Origin: an uncultured Collinsella sp.
GTDB lineage: Bacteria > Actinomycetota > Coriobacteriia > Coriobacteriales > Coriobacteriaceae
Assembly (NCBI GenBank): GCA_900548495.1
Contig: URKT01000064.1
Location: forward strand, 1 to 12,046
Length of the DNA stretch: 12,046 nucleotides
Direction of reading: 5' to 3'
The translations under genes and the position numbers were made by a program. This document shows positions 1 through 7,077 of this stretch, one piece after another (position 1 is the stretch's first letter; every line of letters begins with the position of its first letter). The notes beneath the pieces were generated by a model. That model did no database searches. It worked only from the letters and a program-made list of their open reading frames with translations, and had not been told where the DNA came from.

Positions 1-46
1 TACACTCTCTCCGTCGTCGGCAGCGTCAGATGTGTATAAGAGACAG
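1..46 (+). other. Nextera read-1 adapter with P5 tail and i5 index (artificial)
   Basis: This is library adapter, not genome. Bases 1-5 (TACAC) are the end of the P5 oligo. Bases 6-13 (TCTCTCCG) occupy the i5 index position and, from memory, match Nextera index S511. Bases 14-27 are TCGTCGGCAGCGTC, and 28-46 are the Tn5 mosaic end AGATGTGTATAAGAGACAG. Genomic sequence starts at 47. Any plus-strand reading frame beginning with the peptide MCIRDS at base 30 is translated adapter and should not be annotated. Confidence 0.98.
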
Positions 47-314
47 TAATGTAGGTCTCCCCCGCCGCAACGCCTTCGTCCATGTCGCATGCCGGCAACA
101 CCGGGGCCTCTGCGTCAGCCACGCGCTCAAGCTCTTCGGGAAACACGCGCGAGCAACCGGCAAGCTCGCCGTCTACATAGAGCGTCACATGAATGCAGTT
201 TGGATCCTCGTCGATAGCGTCGAACTCATTCTCGTAGCCCTGCTCGTCTATAAAAACGACGCGGCGCACCAACGCCGCGTCATCAAAACATCCCGTCTTA
301 AGTTGAATATCCAT
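47..314 (-). CDS. GNAT family N-acetyltransferase, C-terminus cut off by contig end
   Basis: The 89 visible residues start MDIQLKTGCFDDAALVRRV. The pattern VRRVVFIDEQGY, then EFDAIDEDP, a histidine in CIHVTLYVDGE and LAGCSRVF is the N-terminal half of the GNAT fold as in ElaA-type and related acetyltransferases, which move acetyl from acetyl-CoA to an amine. The acetyl-CoA P-loop (R/QxxGxG/A) lies beyond the cut, so the substrate cannot be judged. The start is ATG at 314-312, with GAAAGG about 6 bases upstream. It lies 39 bases after the phosphatase stop on the same strand and may be the last visible member of the polysaccharide operon or a separately expressed gene. The family call is good; any specific role is open. 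Confidence 0.8.
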
Positions 315-353
315 GGCTGCCCTTTCATTCAATGCGAACGTTAGGGACAGATA

Positions 354-1004
354 TTAGCGAAAATGAGCTCCGCGCACGCTAAACTTCGCGCGAGCCTTCG
401 CCAGGCAGTCGTAATGACCCACGTTATGGGCATCGCTCGCGATGAAGCTGTACAGGTTCTGATCGAACAGGCGCTGTGCCGGCTTTTTCTCGCGACCAAA
501 GCGACCGCCGGCAATAAAGTCCGCCGAAGCCTGCAGCTTGCAGCCCATATCGACCAGACGCTCCGCAACGCTTACATCCTTTTGAACCGCACGATAGCGC
601 TCAGGATGAGCGATGATCACCTGGTAGCCACGGCACTGCAAATCGTAAATCGTGTTCTCGTACTCTCTAAACGCATACGCATCGGCATGTGTCGAAAGCT
701 CGAGCAGAAACTCGTTGGTTCCATCGAAATGCAAGTGCTCCGCGGCATCGATACCAAGCTCAACGAGCTTTCGATGGTTGACCTCGAAGCCCATCTGGAG
801 CGGAAAACCGTCAGCGTTATCACGCAGCAGCTCAAAGGCATCCCACATCTTGTCGTAATCAAAATAGGGATCACGGCAGTGAGGAGTGCAAACGATTCTG
901 GTTACACCGGCCCGCTTGGCAGCCTCGAGCATCGCCAAGCTCTCATCGAGATCGGCGGCGCCGTCGTCTACACCCGGCAAGATATGGCAATGAATGTCAC
1001 GCAT
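354..1004 (-). CDS. cpsB: CpsB/CapC-family PHP-domain tyrosine-protein phosphatase
   Basis: 216 residues. It is a metal-dependent phosphatase of the PHP superfamily (YwqE/CpsB/Wzb-like in role), expected to remove phosphate from the tyrosine tail of the BY-kinase encoded just upstream. Visible metal-site motifs: H5-x-H7 in DIHCHILPGVDDG, with D13 and D14; H42 in CTPHCRDP; E74 and H77 in GFEVNHRK; E102 and H106 in LLELSTHAD; H133 in IIAHPERY; and D191-x-H193 in IASDAHN. The family is usually about 240-260 residues, so this is a short but complete-looking member. The ATG at 1004 has only a weak AAGG 8 bases upstream. The gene starts 17 bases after the kinase stop, which suggests coupled expression. 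It is cytoplasmic, with no signal peptide or membrane segment. Confidence 0.9.
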   Translation of the reverse strand: MRDIHCHILPGVDDGAADLDESLAMLEAAKRAGVTRIVCTPHCRDPYFDYDKMWDAFELLRDNADGFPLQMGFEVNHRKLVELGIDAAEHLHFDGTNEFLLELSTHADAYAFREYENTIYDLQCRGYQVIIAHPERYRAVQKDVSVAERLVDMGCKLQASADFIAGGRFGREKKPAQRLFDQNLYSFIASDAHNVGHYDCLAKARAKFSVRGAHFR

Positions 1005-1021
1005 AGGTCAGCCTTAATCAA

Positions 1022-1759
1022 CTAAACGTTTGCTCGGTTGGTGAAGATGCCCTTTTTGGAAGTCCCCTGATCGTCGGAGCCCTTCTTAACCTTCTTACCG
1101 TCCTTGGTGTAGTAGGAGTAGTAGTACTCGCTGGTCTCGGTCTCGCAGTAGTTCATAACGGTACCGATGAGCTTGACCTTCTCGGACTTCTTAAGCTGAC
1201 CGATGGCGTTGAGCGCCTCCTCGCGCTTGGTGAAATCCTCACGCACGACAAAAAGCGCACCGTCGGTCAGACTTGCGATCTCGGCAGCATCGATGAAGGT
1301 GCCGACCGGGGGAGCATCAAAGATAACGTACTGGAACTTGGCGGACAGTGCCTTTACCAGCTTGGCAAAGCGGTGAGAGACGATGATGTCGGCAGGATTG
1401 GGAATATGCGGCTCGGCATCGAGGAAGTAGAAGTTCTTCTGCCCCGTCTCGACAATCGCCTGGTCAATAGAAACCTGCTCGGAAAGGACTGCATAGAGTC
1501 CGCCGCGGGAGCGGACGCCGAGCATATCGGCAAGGGACCTGCGACGCATATCGGCCTCGACCAGCAGGACGCTCTTGCCGCTGGTGGCGATAGCCTGGGC
1601 AAGGTTGATGGAAACCGTAGACTTGCCCTCGTTGGGAATCGAGGACGTGACGGTAATGGTGCGAATGGGGTCGTCCACGCTCGCAAAGCGGATGTTGGCC
1701 AGAAGGGTCTTGGCGGCATTCTGTACAACGAGCTTATCGGTGTTCTTTGCCTTAGCCAT
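1022..1759 (-). CDS. cpsD: CpsD/CapB-family bacterial tyrosine kinase (BY-kinase)
   Basis: 245 residues, the usual size for a free-standing cytoplasmic BY-kinase of Gram-positive type. It autophosphorylates on a C-terminal tyrosine cluster and, with its membrane partner, controls polysaccharide chain assembly. Walker A is SSIPNEGKST at 39-48. Walker A' is LLVEADMRRR at 65-74, where the first aspartate of the usual D-x-D is glutamate (E68). Walker B is VIFDAPPVG at 145-153. NPADIIVS at 121-128 corresponds to the family's NPxELLxS motif. The tyrosine cluster is Y212-Y214 plus Y216 and Y217, with Y204 nearby, followed by a lysine-rich tail. It starts 2 bases after the CpsC-like stop. AAAGGTGG, inside the last codons of the upstream gene, serves as ribosome binding site, so translation is coupled. 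Confidence 0.93.
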   Translation of the reverse strand: MAKAKNTDKLVVQNAAKTLLANIRFASVDDPIRTITVTSSIPNEGKSTVSINLAQAIATSGKSVLLVEADMRRRSLADMLGVRSRGGLYAVLSEQVSIDQAIVETGQKNFYFLDAEPHIPNPADIIVSHRFAKLVKALSAKFQYVIFDAPPVGTFIDAAEIASLTDGALFVVREDFTKREEALNAIGQLKKSEKVKLIGTVMNYCETETSEYYYSYYTKDGKKVKKGSDDQGTSKKGIFTNRANV

Positions 1760-1761
1760 GC

Positions 1762-2418
1762 CTATTTACCACCTTTCATAGCCGGAATTCGGCCAACAAC
1801 GGGAATGCCCAGGAGCTCTTCTGCCTCTTCGGCACCGCGGATGCGGGTATTGAGCATGTCTGCCAAAACGACATAGGCAACTGCGATAAAGATACCGGCG
1901 AGGAACGCGACAGCAACGTACAGCGTGCGCTTGGGGCCGCTGGGAACTTCGGGAGTCTTAGCCTCGTCGATAACGTTGATGCTCTGGGCAGCGCCGACGT
2001 TCTGAGCGACCGTACTCACCGAGCTGGCCATGGCCTTTGCGACCTTAGCCGTCTCCTTGGCATCGGTGCCGGTAACCGAAAGCGTAATGACACGCGTGGT
2101 GGTCTCGGAGGAAACAGACACCTTGTAGTCATCCAGATCGGTGAGGCCCAGTTCATTGGCTGCGCCGCTCTTAACGCTATCGCTATCCAGCAGCGTGGCG
2201 ATATCGTTGGAAAGCATCTGACTCGCCGAGAGATCGTTGTAGCTCATCTGACCGCTATCGTCGGTCTTGGCGAGAATGTACATGCTCGTCGTCGCGGTAT
2301 AGGTGTTGTCCATCGCAACGAAGGACACGATGCCCATGGCGATCGCGCAGACCACCGGAAGGGTGATGACCAGCTTAAGGTGCTTTTTGAGCAGCTGGAA
2401 CAGTTCGAGAAGGGTCAT
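1762..2418 (-). CDS. cpsC: CpsC/Wzz-family polysaccharide co-polymerase, BY-kinase modulator
   Basis: 218 residues with the classic layout: a short cytoplasmic N-terminus (MTLLELFQLLKKHLK), TM1 at about 16-36, an extracellular domain of about 130 residues beginning AMDNTYTATTSMYI, a proline-containing segment PEVPSGPKR just before TM2 at about 165-185, and a cytoplasmic tail ending LLGIPVVGRIP. This is the Wzz/CapA/YveK family. In Gram-positive bacteria such proteins lack the kinase domain and activate a separate CpsD kinase through the cytoplasmic tail, which matches the gene that follows 2 bases later. The role is control of capsule or exopolysaccharide length and export. The start is ATG at 2418 with GAAAGG upstream. 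It is the first gene of the visible operon, behind a gap of 195 bases. The polymerase and glycosyltransferases are not in this window. Confidence 0.9.
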   Translation of the reverse strand: MTLLELFQLLKKHLKLVITLPVVCAIAMGIVSFVAMDNTYTATTSMYILAKTDDSGQMSYNDLSASQMLSNDIATLLDSDSVKSGAANELGLTDLDDYKVSVSSETTTRVITLSVTGTDAKETAKVAKAMASSVSTVAQNVGAAQSINVIDEAKTPEVPSGPKRTLYVAVAFLAGIFIAVAYVVLADMLNTRIRGAEEAEELLGIPVVGRIPAMKGGK

Positions 2419-2496
2419 GCAGCTTGCCTTTCATTTCCCCAGTTCGGATTGACAAAACTGTCCGTATGTTATCGCATCTTTTTATCGAGACCAAAC

Positions 2497-2527
2497 TCTA
2501 TACATAAGAAACAGGCTCTACTGTAAA
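2497..2527 (-). promoter_or_regulatory. Candidate promoter of the polysaccharide operon
   Basis: On the minus strand there is TTTACA (2527-2522) and TATAGA (2502-2497) separated by 19 bases. That would give a leader of roughly 70 bases before the CpsC-like ATG at 2418. The spacing is long and the hexamers imperfect, so this is a weak call made mainly because a promoter is expected in the 195-base gap. Confidence 0.25.
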
Positions 2528-2560
2528 AATGTCGGAAGCAATCGTAAAATTGCACAACAA

Positions 2561-2587
2561 CGCCGCACCCGAAAGTCAAATGCGGCG
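2561..2587 (-). terminator. Probable terminator hairpin after the PhoR-like kinase
   Basis: CGCCGCA at 2561-2567 pairs perfectly with TGCGGCG at 2581-2587 around a 13-base loop. Read on the minus strand it lies about 27 bases after the kinase stop and is followed by TTGTTGTG and then ATTTT, a broken T-tract. It would separate the phosphate-response unit from the polysaccharide operon downstream. The long loop and interrupted T-tract lower confidence. Confidence 0.45.
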
Positions 2588-2613
2588 TCTGCATCAATAT
2601 CTATGTTATATCG

Positions 2614-4038
2614 CTATGCGAATGGCTCGTCCTGCTGTATGGGAAACGTCACCGTAATGGTGGTTCCCACGCCCAACTCGCTCGACAGATCGAGCGTGGC
2701 GTGATGATACAGGGCCGCATGCTTGACAATGGCAAGCCCCAGACCGGTTCCGCCGCGTGCCTTGGACCTACTCTTGTCCACGCGATAGAACCGCTCAAAT
2801 ACCTTGCCCTGTTCTTCAGGCGCGATACCGATTCCCGTGTCGGCGACCGCGAGGAACGGATGGCCTTCGTCGTTGGTGCCGCACTGCAGCGTAACCGTAC
2901 CGCCGGGTCGATTGTAGCGGATGGCGTTGCTTGCCAGATTATATATGAGCTCGTCAATCAAGCGCGACACGCCTTCGATGACCACAGGCTTGGTCTCATG
3001 ACTTATCGTCACATTCGCCTGACGGGCGACCTGTTCAAGACGCTGCTCGACCGCGTAGATGGCACGTGAGAGCTCAATAGGCTCCGTGGACCCAATGGGC
3101 ACCGCCTCGCCCTCAGCTGCACGCTCGGCCTCGTCCAAGTTAGACAGCGTAAGGATGTCGTTGACAAGCGCCGCCAAACGGCCCGCCTCACGATAGATGC
3201 GACCGCCAAAGTTGCGCAGGTCGCCCTCGCCCTCGACCATGCCGTTTGCGATGAGCTCGGCATAGCCCGAAATCGCCGTAAGCGGCGTCTTGAGCTCATG
3301 GGTGATATTCGCCGTGAACTCGCGGCGCATACGGTCGTTGTCCGCCAGCACCGCCATTTGGCGCTTGAGCTCCTGGCGCTGCGACTCAATACGCTCAAGC
3401 ATGGGGACCATCTCGGCATAGGCGTGCTCATAGCTACGGCGTGGGTGGTCCAAATCCACCTCTTGCAAAGGCGCGATGATGGCACGGGACTCGCGGCGCG
3501 CCATAAAAAACGAGAGTACCGCACCCGCTGCTGCGATAAGCAGCATCGGCGCCACCATCGACAGCAAAATCGCCGCAACGCCAGGCTGGGCCTGCGCCAA
3601 GCGGACAACCTGGCCGTTATCAATGGCGACGGCGCGATACAGCATAATCTCGTCGAGCGTAGAGCTTGCGCGCTCCGCGGAACCCGAACCATTCTCAAAG
3701 GCCTCGATGACCTCGGGGCGATCGCCATGGTTGGGCAGTGTGGAAGGCGACGCCTCGTTGTCGTAGGCAACCGATCCATCCTTGTTAATCAGCGTGATGC
3801 GCAAGTCCTCGCGATCAAGGCTACGCAAGAACGGGATGGGCTCCTGCTGCTCGTCGAGGGCGGCAGCAATGAGCTCGGTTTCCTGCGCCAGATTGGCACT
3901 CGTGGCATCCGCCAAGGTGTTTTGCACAAAGAACGCACCCAGCACCGTAAACGCCACGATAACCGCCATGGCGCAGACAAAGATCGTCACAAAAACGCGG
4001 TGCGACAGCGTATGTTTTCCCTGGGGGGCGAAGACCAC
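2614..4038 (-). CDS. PhoR-like membrane sensor histidine kinase
   Basis: 474 residues. TM1 is at about 14-38, an extracytoplasmic sensing region of about 115 residues follows, and TM2 is at about 156-180. A degenerate HAMP-like linker leads to the HisKA domain with H-box TANITHELKTPLTAISGY (phosphoacceptor H247). The HATPase domain has N-box ELIYNLASNAIRYN (about 363-376), G1 box VADTGIGIA (about 398-406), F-box FERFYRVDKSRS and G2 box GGTGLGLAIVKH. The start is GTG at 4038. GAGGAG, within the last two codons of the regulator gene, lies 7-12 bases upstream, and only 3 bases separate the genes, so translation is coupled. Position after pstB and a PhoB-like gene argues for a phosphate-starvation sensor. 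The sequence alone supports only an OmpR-partner class I kinase, and no cytoplasmic PAS domain is obvious. Confidence 0.9.
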   Translation of the reverse strand: MVFAPQGKHTLSHRVFVTIFVCAMAVIVAFTVLGAFFVQNTLADATSANLAQETELIAAALDEQQEPIPFLRSLDREDLRITLINKDGSVAYDNEASPSTLPNHGDRPEVIEAFENGSGSAERASSTLDEIMLYRAVAIDNGQVVRLAQAQPGVAAILLSMVAPMLLIAAAGAVLSFFMARRESRAIIAPLQEVDLDHPRRSYEHAYAEMVPMLERIESQRQELKRQMAVLADNDRMRREFTANITHELKTPLTAISGYAELIANGMVEGEGDLRNFGGRIYREAGRLAALVNDILTLSNLDEAERAAEGEAVPIGSTEPIELSRAIYAVEQRLEQVARQANVTISHETKPVVIEGVSRLIDELIYNLASNAIRYNRPGGTVTLQCGTNDEGHPFLAVADTGIGIAPEEQGKVFERFYRVDKSRSKARGGTGLGLAIVKHAALYHHATLDLSSELGVGTTITVTFPIQQDEPFA

Positions 4039-4041
4039 GGG

Positions 4042-4770
4042 TTACTCCTCCGATGCGGTGGCCGCGGTGTCGTCACCTTCGGCACCATCACCGGCAGAAG
4101 GCTCGGCCAAGCGGTAGCCCACGCCGCGCACGGTCTCGATGGCGCTGGCATGCTCGCCCAGTTTTTGGCGAAGCGTCTGCACGTGCACGTCAACAGTGCG
4201 CGAACCGCCGTCGAAGTCCCAGCCCCACACGCTCTGCAGCAACGACTCGCGGGTAAAGACCACGCCGGGCTTGCGCATGAGGTACTCGAGCAGGTCGAAC
4301 TCGCGCAGGGTGAGCTTAAGCGACTCGCCGGCAACAGTCACCTCACGATGGCTGGGCGAGAGCACAATGTCGCCCACGCTGAGCACATCGCTTGCCTGTT
4401 TGACCATGCCGCCGCGACGCAGCAGTGCGCGGCAGCGGCTGGCGAGCTCCATGAGCGAAAACGGCTTAGTCAGGTAATCGTCGGCACCGCCATCGAGCGC
4501 CATCACCTTGTCGAGCTCGGTATCCTTGGCGGTAAGCATCATGATGGGCACCGTCGCCGTCAGGCGATCGGCACGCAGTCGACGCATAATCGCCAAGCCA
4601 TCGGTATCGGGCAGCATGATATCGAGCAGGACAGCATCGGGTACCCGTCGCGCCACGGCGGCCTTAAACTCGCCATCGCACGAAAAGCCCTCGGCCTCGA
4701 TTCCCTGCTTGCGCAGCGCATAGACCGTCAAATCCCTGATGTTGTCATCGTCCTCGACGTAATAGATCAT
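4042..4770 (-). CDS. PhoB/PhoP-like OmpR-family response regulator
   Basis: 242 residues from the chosen start. The receiver domain (1 to about 115) has the acidic pocket D7-D8, phosphoacceptor D50 in LLDIMLPDTDG, T80 in MMLTAKD and K102 in YLTKPF. The C-terminal OmpR-type winged helix (about 130-225) carries LTLREFDLLEYLM, SRTVDVHVQTLRQKL and VRGVGYRL. I chose ATG at 4770 (MIYYVEDDDN) because AAAGGGG lies 6 bases upstream and the protein then begins at beta strand 1. An ATG 24 bases earlier (4794) has no good binding site. The acidic, low-complexity tail after RLAEPSAG is unusual. The gene lies between pstB (64 bases away, no terminator seen) and the PhoR-like kinase, so the Pho role is inferred from context. 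Confidence 0.9.
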   Translation of the reverse strand: MIYYVEDDDNIRDLTVYALRKQGIEAEGFSCDGEFKAAVARRVPDAVLLDIMLPDTDGLAIMRRLRADRLTATVPIMMLTAKDTELDKVMALDGGADDYLTKPFSLMELASRCRALLRRGGMVKQASDVLSVGDIVLSPSHREVTVAGESLKLTLREFDLLEYLMRKPGVVFTRESLLQSVWGWDFDGGSRTVDVHVQTLRQKLGEHASAIETVRGVGYRLAEPSAGDGAEGDDTAATASEE

Positions 4771-4834
4771 GTTGAACCCCTTTGCGGCCGGCATGACCGC
4801 ATCTTAACCCTAAAGGTGCCTGTACTAGATGGTA

Positions 4835-5710
4835 TCAGCCAAAACGGCCCGTCAAATAATCCGCCGTGCGCGGATCGATCGGGTTTTTGAAGAGCTGGGC
4901 AGTGGGCGCATGCTCCACCAGCTCGCCCAGCAAAAAGAACGCGACCGAGTCGGAGATGCGCGCAGCCTGCTGCATGTTGTGCGTAACGACCACGAGCGTG
5001 CAGGTCTCCCTGAGCTCGCAGGCCAGCTGCTCCACCACCAGCGTCGATACGGGGTCGAGCGCCGAGGTCGGTTCGTCCATCAGCAGAATGTCGGGCTGCA
5101 CGGCAAGTGCGCGGGCGATGCACAGACGCTGCTGCTGGCCGCCCGAAAGACCCAGACCCGATTCTTTGAGCTTGTCTTTGACCTCGTCCCACAGGGCGGC
5201 GCGTCGCAGGGAGTCTTCGACCAGCTCGTCGAGCACGACGCGGTCGCGCACTCCCATGCCGCGAGGACCGTAGGCGACGTTGTCGTAGATGCTCATGGGA
5301 AACGGGTTGGGGCGCTGAAACACCATGCCCACGCGCTGGCGCAAACGGCAGATGTCGTAATCGCCCAGGATATCTTGACCATCGAGCGCAATCTTGCCCT
5401 CGATGCGGCAATCCTTGATGCCGTCGTTCATGCGGTTAAAGCAGCGCAGCAACGTGGACTTTCCGCAGCCCGAAGGCCCGATAAACGAGGTGATCTGCTT
5501 GTCGCGGATCTTGATATTCACGTCCTTGAGCGCATGATGGTCGCCATAGAACAGGTCGAGGCCCTCGACGTCGATGCGCGTCGGCGAGGCGGCAAGATCC
5601 TCTGCCGTGGGGCGAGTCGCATCCCCAACCTCGCGCTCGTACGCGGCCTCGGCCTGCGCTTTCATGAGTTCTTCAAGCTCCGTGGGCTCCACAGCCGCAG
5701 CAGCCGTCAT
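4835..5710 (-). CDS. pstB: Phosphate ABC transporter ATP-binding protein PstB
   Basis: 291 residues. It is the ATPase of the high-affinity phosphate importer PstSCAB, on the inner face of the membrane. Walker A GPSGCGKST is at 78-86, the Q-loop region VGMVFQRPNPFPMSI at 127-141, the ABC signature LSGGQQQR at 188-195, Walker B ILLMDEP at 208-214 and the switch histidine H244 in VVTHNM. FQRPNPFPMSI and CFNRMND are typical of PstB. It is longer than the usual 250-260 residues because of an acidic, alanine-rich N-terminal extension of about 44 residues before RIDVEGLDLFYG. ATG at 5710 is preferred because GGAGGT lies 7 bases upstream; the GTG at 5725 overlaps that site. The permease and binding-protein genes are absent from the flanks. 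PhoB- and PhoR-like genes follow on the same strand. Confidence 0.95.
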   Translation of the reverse strand: MTAAAAVEPTELEELMKAQAEAAYEREVGDATRPTAEDLAASPTRIDVEGLDLFYGDHHALKDVNIKIRDKQITSFIGPSGCGKSTLLRCFNRMNDGIKDCRIEGKIALDGQDILGDYDICRLRQRVGMVFQRPNPFPMSIYDNVAYGPRGMGVRDRVVLDELVEDSLRRAALWDEVKDKLKESGLGLSGGQQQRLCIARALAVQPDILLMDEPTSALDPVSTLVVEQLACELRETCTLVVVTHNMQQAARISDSVAFFLLGELVEHAPTAQLFKNPIDPRTADYLTGRFG

Positions 5711-5725
5711 ACCGCATACCTCCAC

Positions 5726-5751
5726 ATCGATATCAATTCAGCAGTATCGAT
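5726..5751. repeat. Inverted repeat ATCGATA / TATCGAT in the pstB leader
   Basis: ATCGATA at 5726-5732 is matched by its reverse complement at 5745-5751, with a 12-base spacer. The second arm is itself part of the 8-base palindrome TATCGATA (5745-5752). It sits just upstream of the pstB ribosome binding site, so it could be an operator or a weak leader hairpin. It is short and AT-rich enough that chance is possible. Confidence 0.3.
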
Positions 5752-5765
5752 AGTAGGAATCGCGG

Positions 5766-5803
5766 CTCATATGCACGTGAGCGCATTGTCAAGTGTTTGT
5801 AAG
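5766..5803 (-). promoter_or_regulatory. Candidate pstB promoter with PHO-box-like direct repeat
   Basis: On the minus strand a perfect TTGACA (5792-5787) is followed after 15 bases by TATGAG (5771-5766). A second related hexamer, CTTACA (5803-5798), lies exactly 11 bases upstream of TTGACA. Tandem TT(A/C/T)ACA-like hexamers about one helical turn apart are how PhoP boxes look in Bacillus; applying that to this organism is inference. GCTCA at 5765-5769 and TGAGC at 5778-5782 also form a dyad over the spacer. The 15-base spacing is short for a sigma-70 promoter, which would suit an activator-dependent one. Confidence 0.4.
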
Positions 5804-5813
5804 GGCACGCTGG

Positions 5814-7052
5814 CTATGCGGCGGGCAGCTCGATGGTGAATATCGTGTGTTCGGGCGTCGATTCACATGCAACGGTACCGCCGTGTGCCGCGATGATCTC
5901 CTTGGCAATAGCAAGGCCCAGACCGGCACCACCGCGATTGGTCGCACGCGCCGCATCCAGGCGATAGAACTTCTCAAAGATCACCTTGAGCTTAGCCGCA
6001 GGGATAGGATCGCCCTGATTGATAAAGCGCACGCGCACGCCACCGCCGTCCCGGCGTCTGGCCTCGATCGTGATGGTCGAGCCCTCATAGCTATAGGCAA
6101 CGGCGTTTTTCATGATGTTGTTGAACACGCGAGCCATCTTGTCGCCATCCACGAGCACCGTCAGGTCCTCGCGAATATCAACTTGGGCTTCCTTATGCTG
6201 CTCGTTGAGGATGGGATAGAACTCGTCAGCCACCTGAGCCAGCAGCAACCCCAGATCAACATAGCCGCGCGTGAGCACGATATCGTGGAAGTCAAAGCGC
6301 GTGATATCGAAGAACTCTTCGATGAGCGTATCGAGCCGGTGCGCCTTGTCGAGCGCCACGCCCGTAAAGTGCGCACGTTGCTCAACCGGCAGCTCGGGAG
6401 CCTCTTGCAGCAGCGAAAGATAGCCCACCACGCTGGCAAGCGGGGTGCGCAGGTCATGTGCCAAGTACGTGACCAGATCGTCCTTGCGATGCGACTCGTC
6501 ACGCAGAGCTTGCTGCACCTTGCGCTCACGGTCACGCACGCGGTTAAGGGCGCCCTCGACCTCCAAGAAGCCGCCGTCGATGTTGTCCCAGGTGTCGGGG
6601 TGATCGATCAGGCGATCTTGAATACGAGCAGCCAGCACACAATCGGCATGCTGCTCGCCCTGCTCGTAGCCCTGGTAGTACAGGGCGCGGCCGCACAAGA
6701 ACAGCACGCACACGGCAAGCGCCAGCACAAAGCCAAGCATGTTGAATACAAAGCCGGCATCGAACAGCACCGGCCCTTCAATGCCGCCGAGCGCCATGGC
6801 GCCAATCGCCAACGTCATGGCCCACGCGGCGCCGCCAATCACCACGCAGCGGCGAACGATTTCGAATCGATCGATCAGCAAAAAGCCGATAAGCAGCACC
6901 GCCAAGATTCCGGCGATGTTATCGATGCCAATCAGCAGCAGGCTCAGCAAAAAGAGCAGCACCGTTGCAAGCGCGCGGTTGTCGACGACCGACCTCACGT
7001 ATTCAAAGAGTCGATCGGGCACCTCGAATGCCTGCCTATCGTCTTTTGTCAT
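5814..7052 (-). CDS. VanS-like sensor histidine kinase with four membrane helices
   Basis: 412 residues from the chosen start. The N-terminal part holds four hydrophobic segments (about 27-43, 46-60, 69-89 and 100-121) with short loops and no large external domain, so the signal may be sensed in or at the membrane. The H-box TYLAHDLRTPLASVVGY (H199) is the form seen in VanS-type kinases. N-box VFNNIMKNAVAYS, F-box FEKFYRLDAAR and G2 GGAGLGLAIAKEI are present. The G1 position reads FINQGDPIP, with Asn where many kinases have Asp, a variant I associate with VanS-like proteins. Start ATG at 7052 has GGTGGGG about 8 bases upstream; a GTG at 7058 is less well placed. It follows its regulator by 25 bases. 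The likely ligand is an envelope stress or glycopeptide-type signal, but this is not proven. Confidence 0.88.
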   Translation of the reverse strand: MTKDDRQAFEVPDRLFEYVRSVVDNRALATVLLFLLSLLLIGIDNIAGILAVLLIGFLLIDRFEIVRRCVVIGGAAWAMTLAIGAMALGGIEGPVLFDAGFVFNMLGFVLALAVCVLFLCGRALYYQGYEQGEQHADCVLAARIQDRLIDHPDTWDNIDGGFLEVEGALNRVRDRERKVQQALRDESHRKDDLVTYLAHDLRTPLASVVGYLSLLQEAPELPVEQRAHFTGVALDKAHRLDTLIEEFFDITRFDFHDIVLTRGYVDLGLLLAQVADEFYPILNEQHKEAQVDIREDLTVLVDGDKMARVFNNIMKNAVAYSYEGSTITIEARRRDGGGVRVRFINQGDPIPAAKLKVIFEKFYRLDAARATNRGGAGLGLAIAKEIIAAHGGTVACESTPEHTIFTIELPAA

Positions 7053-7077
7053 ATCCACTTCCCCACCATCAAAGGCG

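Noticed and set aside
30..344. Plus-strand reading frame of 104 residues beginning MCIRDS
   Set aside because: It starts inside the Tn5 adapter and runs antisense to the GNAT gene; the peptide is a known kind of adapter translation artefact.
363..1025. 220-residue open frame on the plus strand
   Set aside because: It mirrors the PHP phosphatase, which carries all the metal-binding motifs.
3298..4890. 530-residue open frame on the plus strand
   Set aside because: It is antisense to the kinase and regulator genes, whose motifs are intact; long mirror frames are common in GC-rich DNA, and the translation is His/Arg-rich without any domain.
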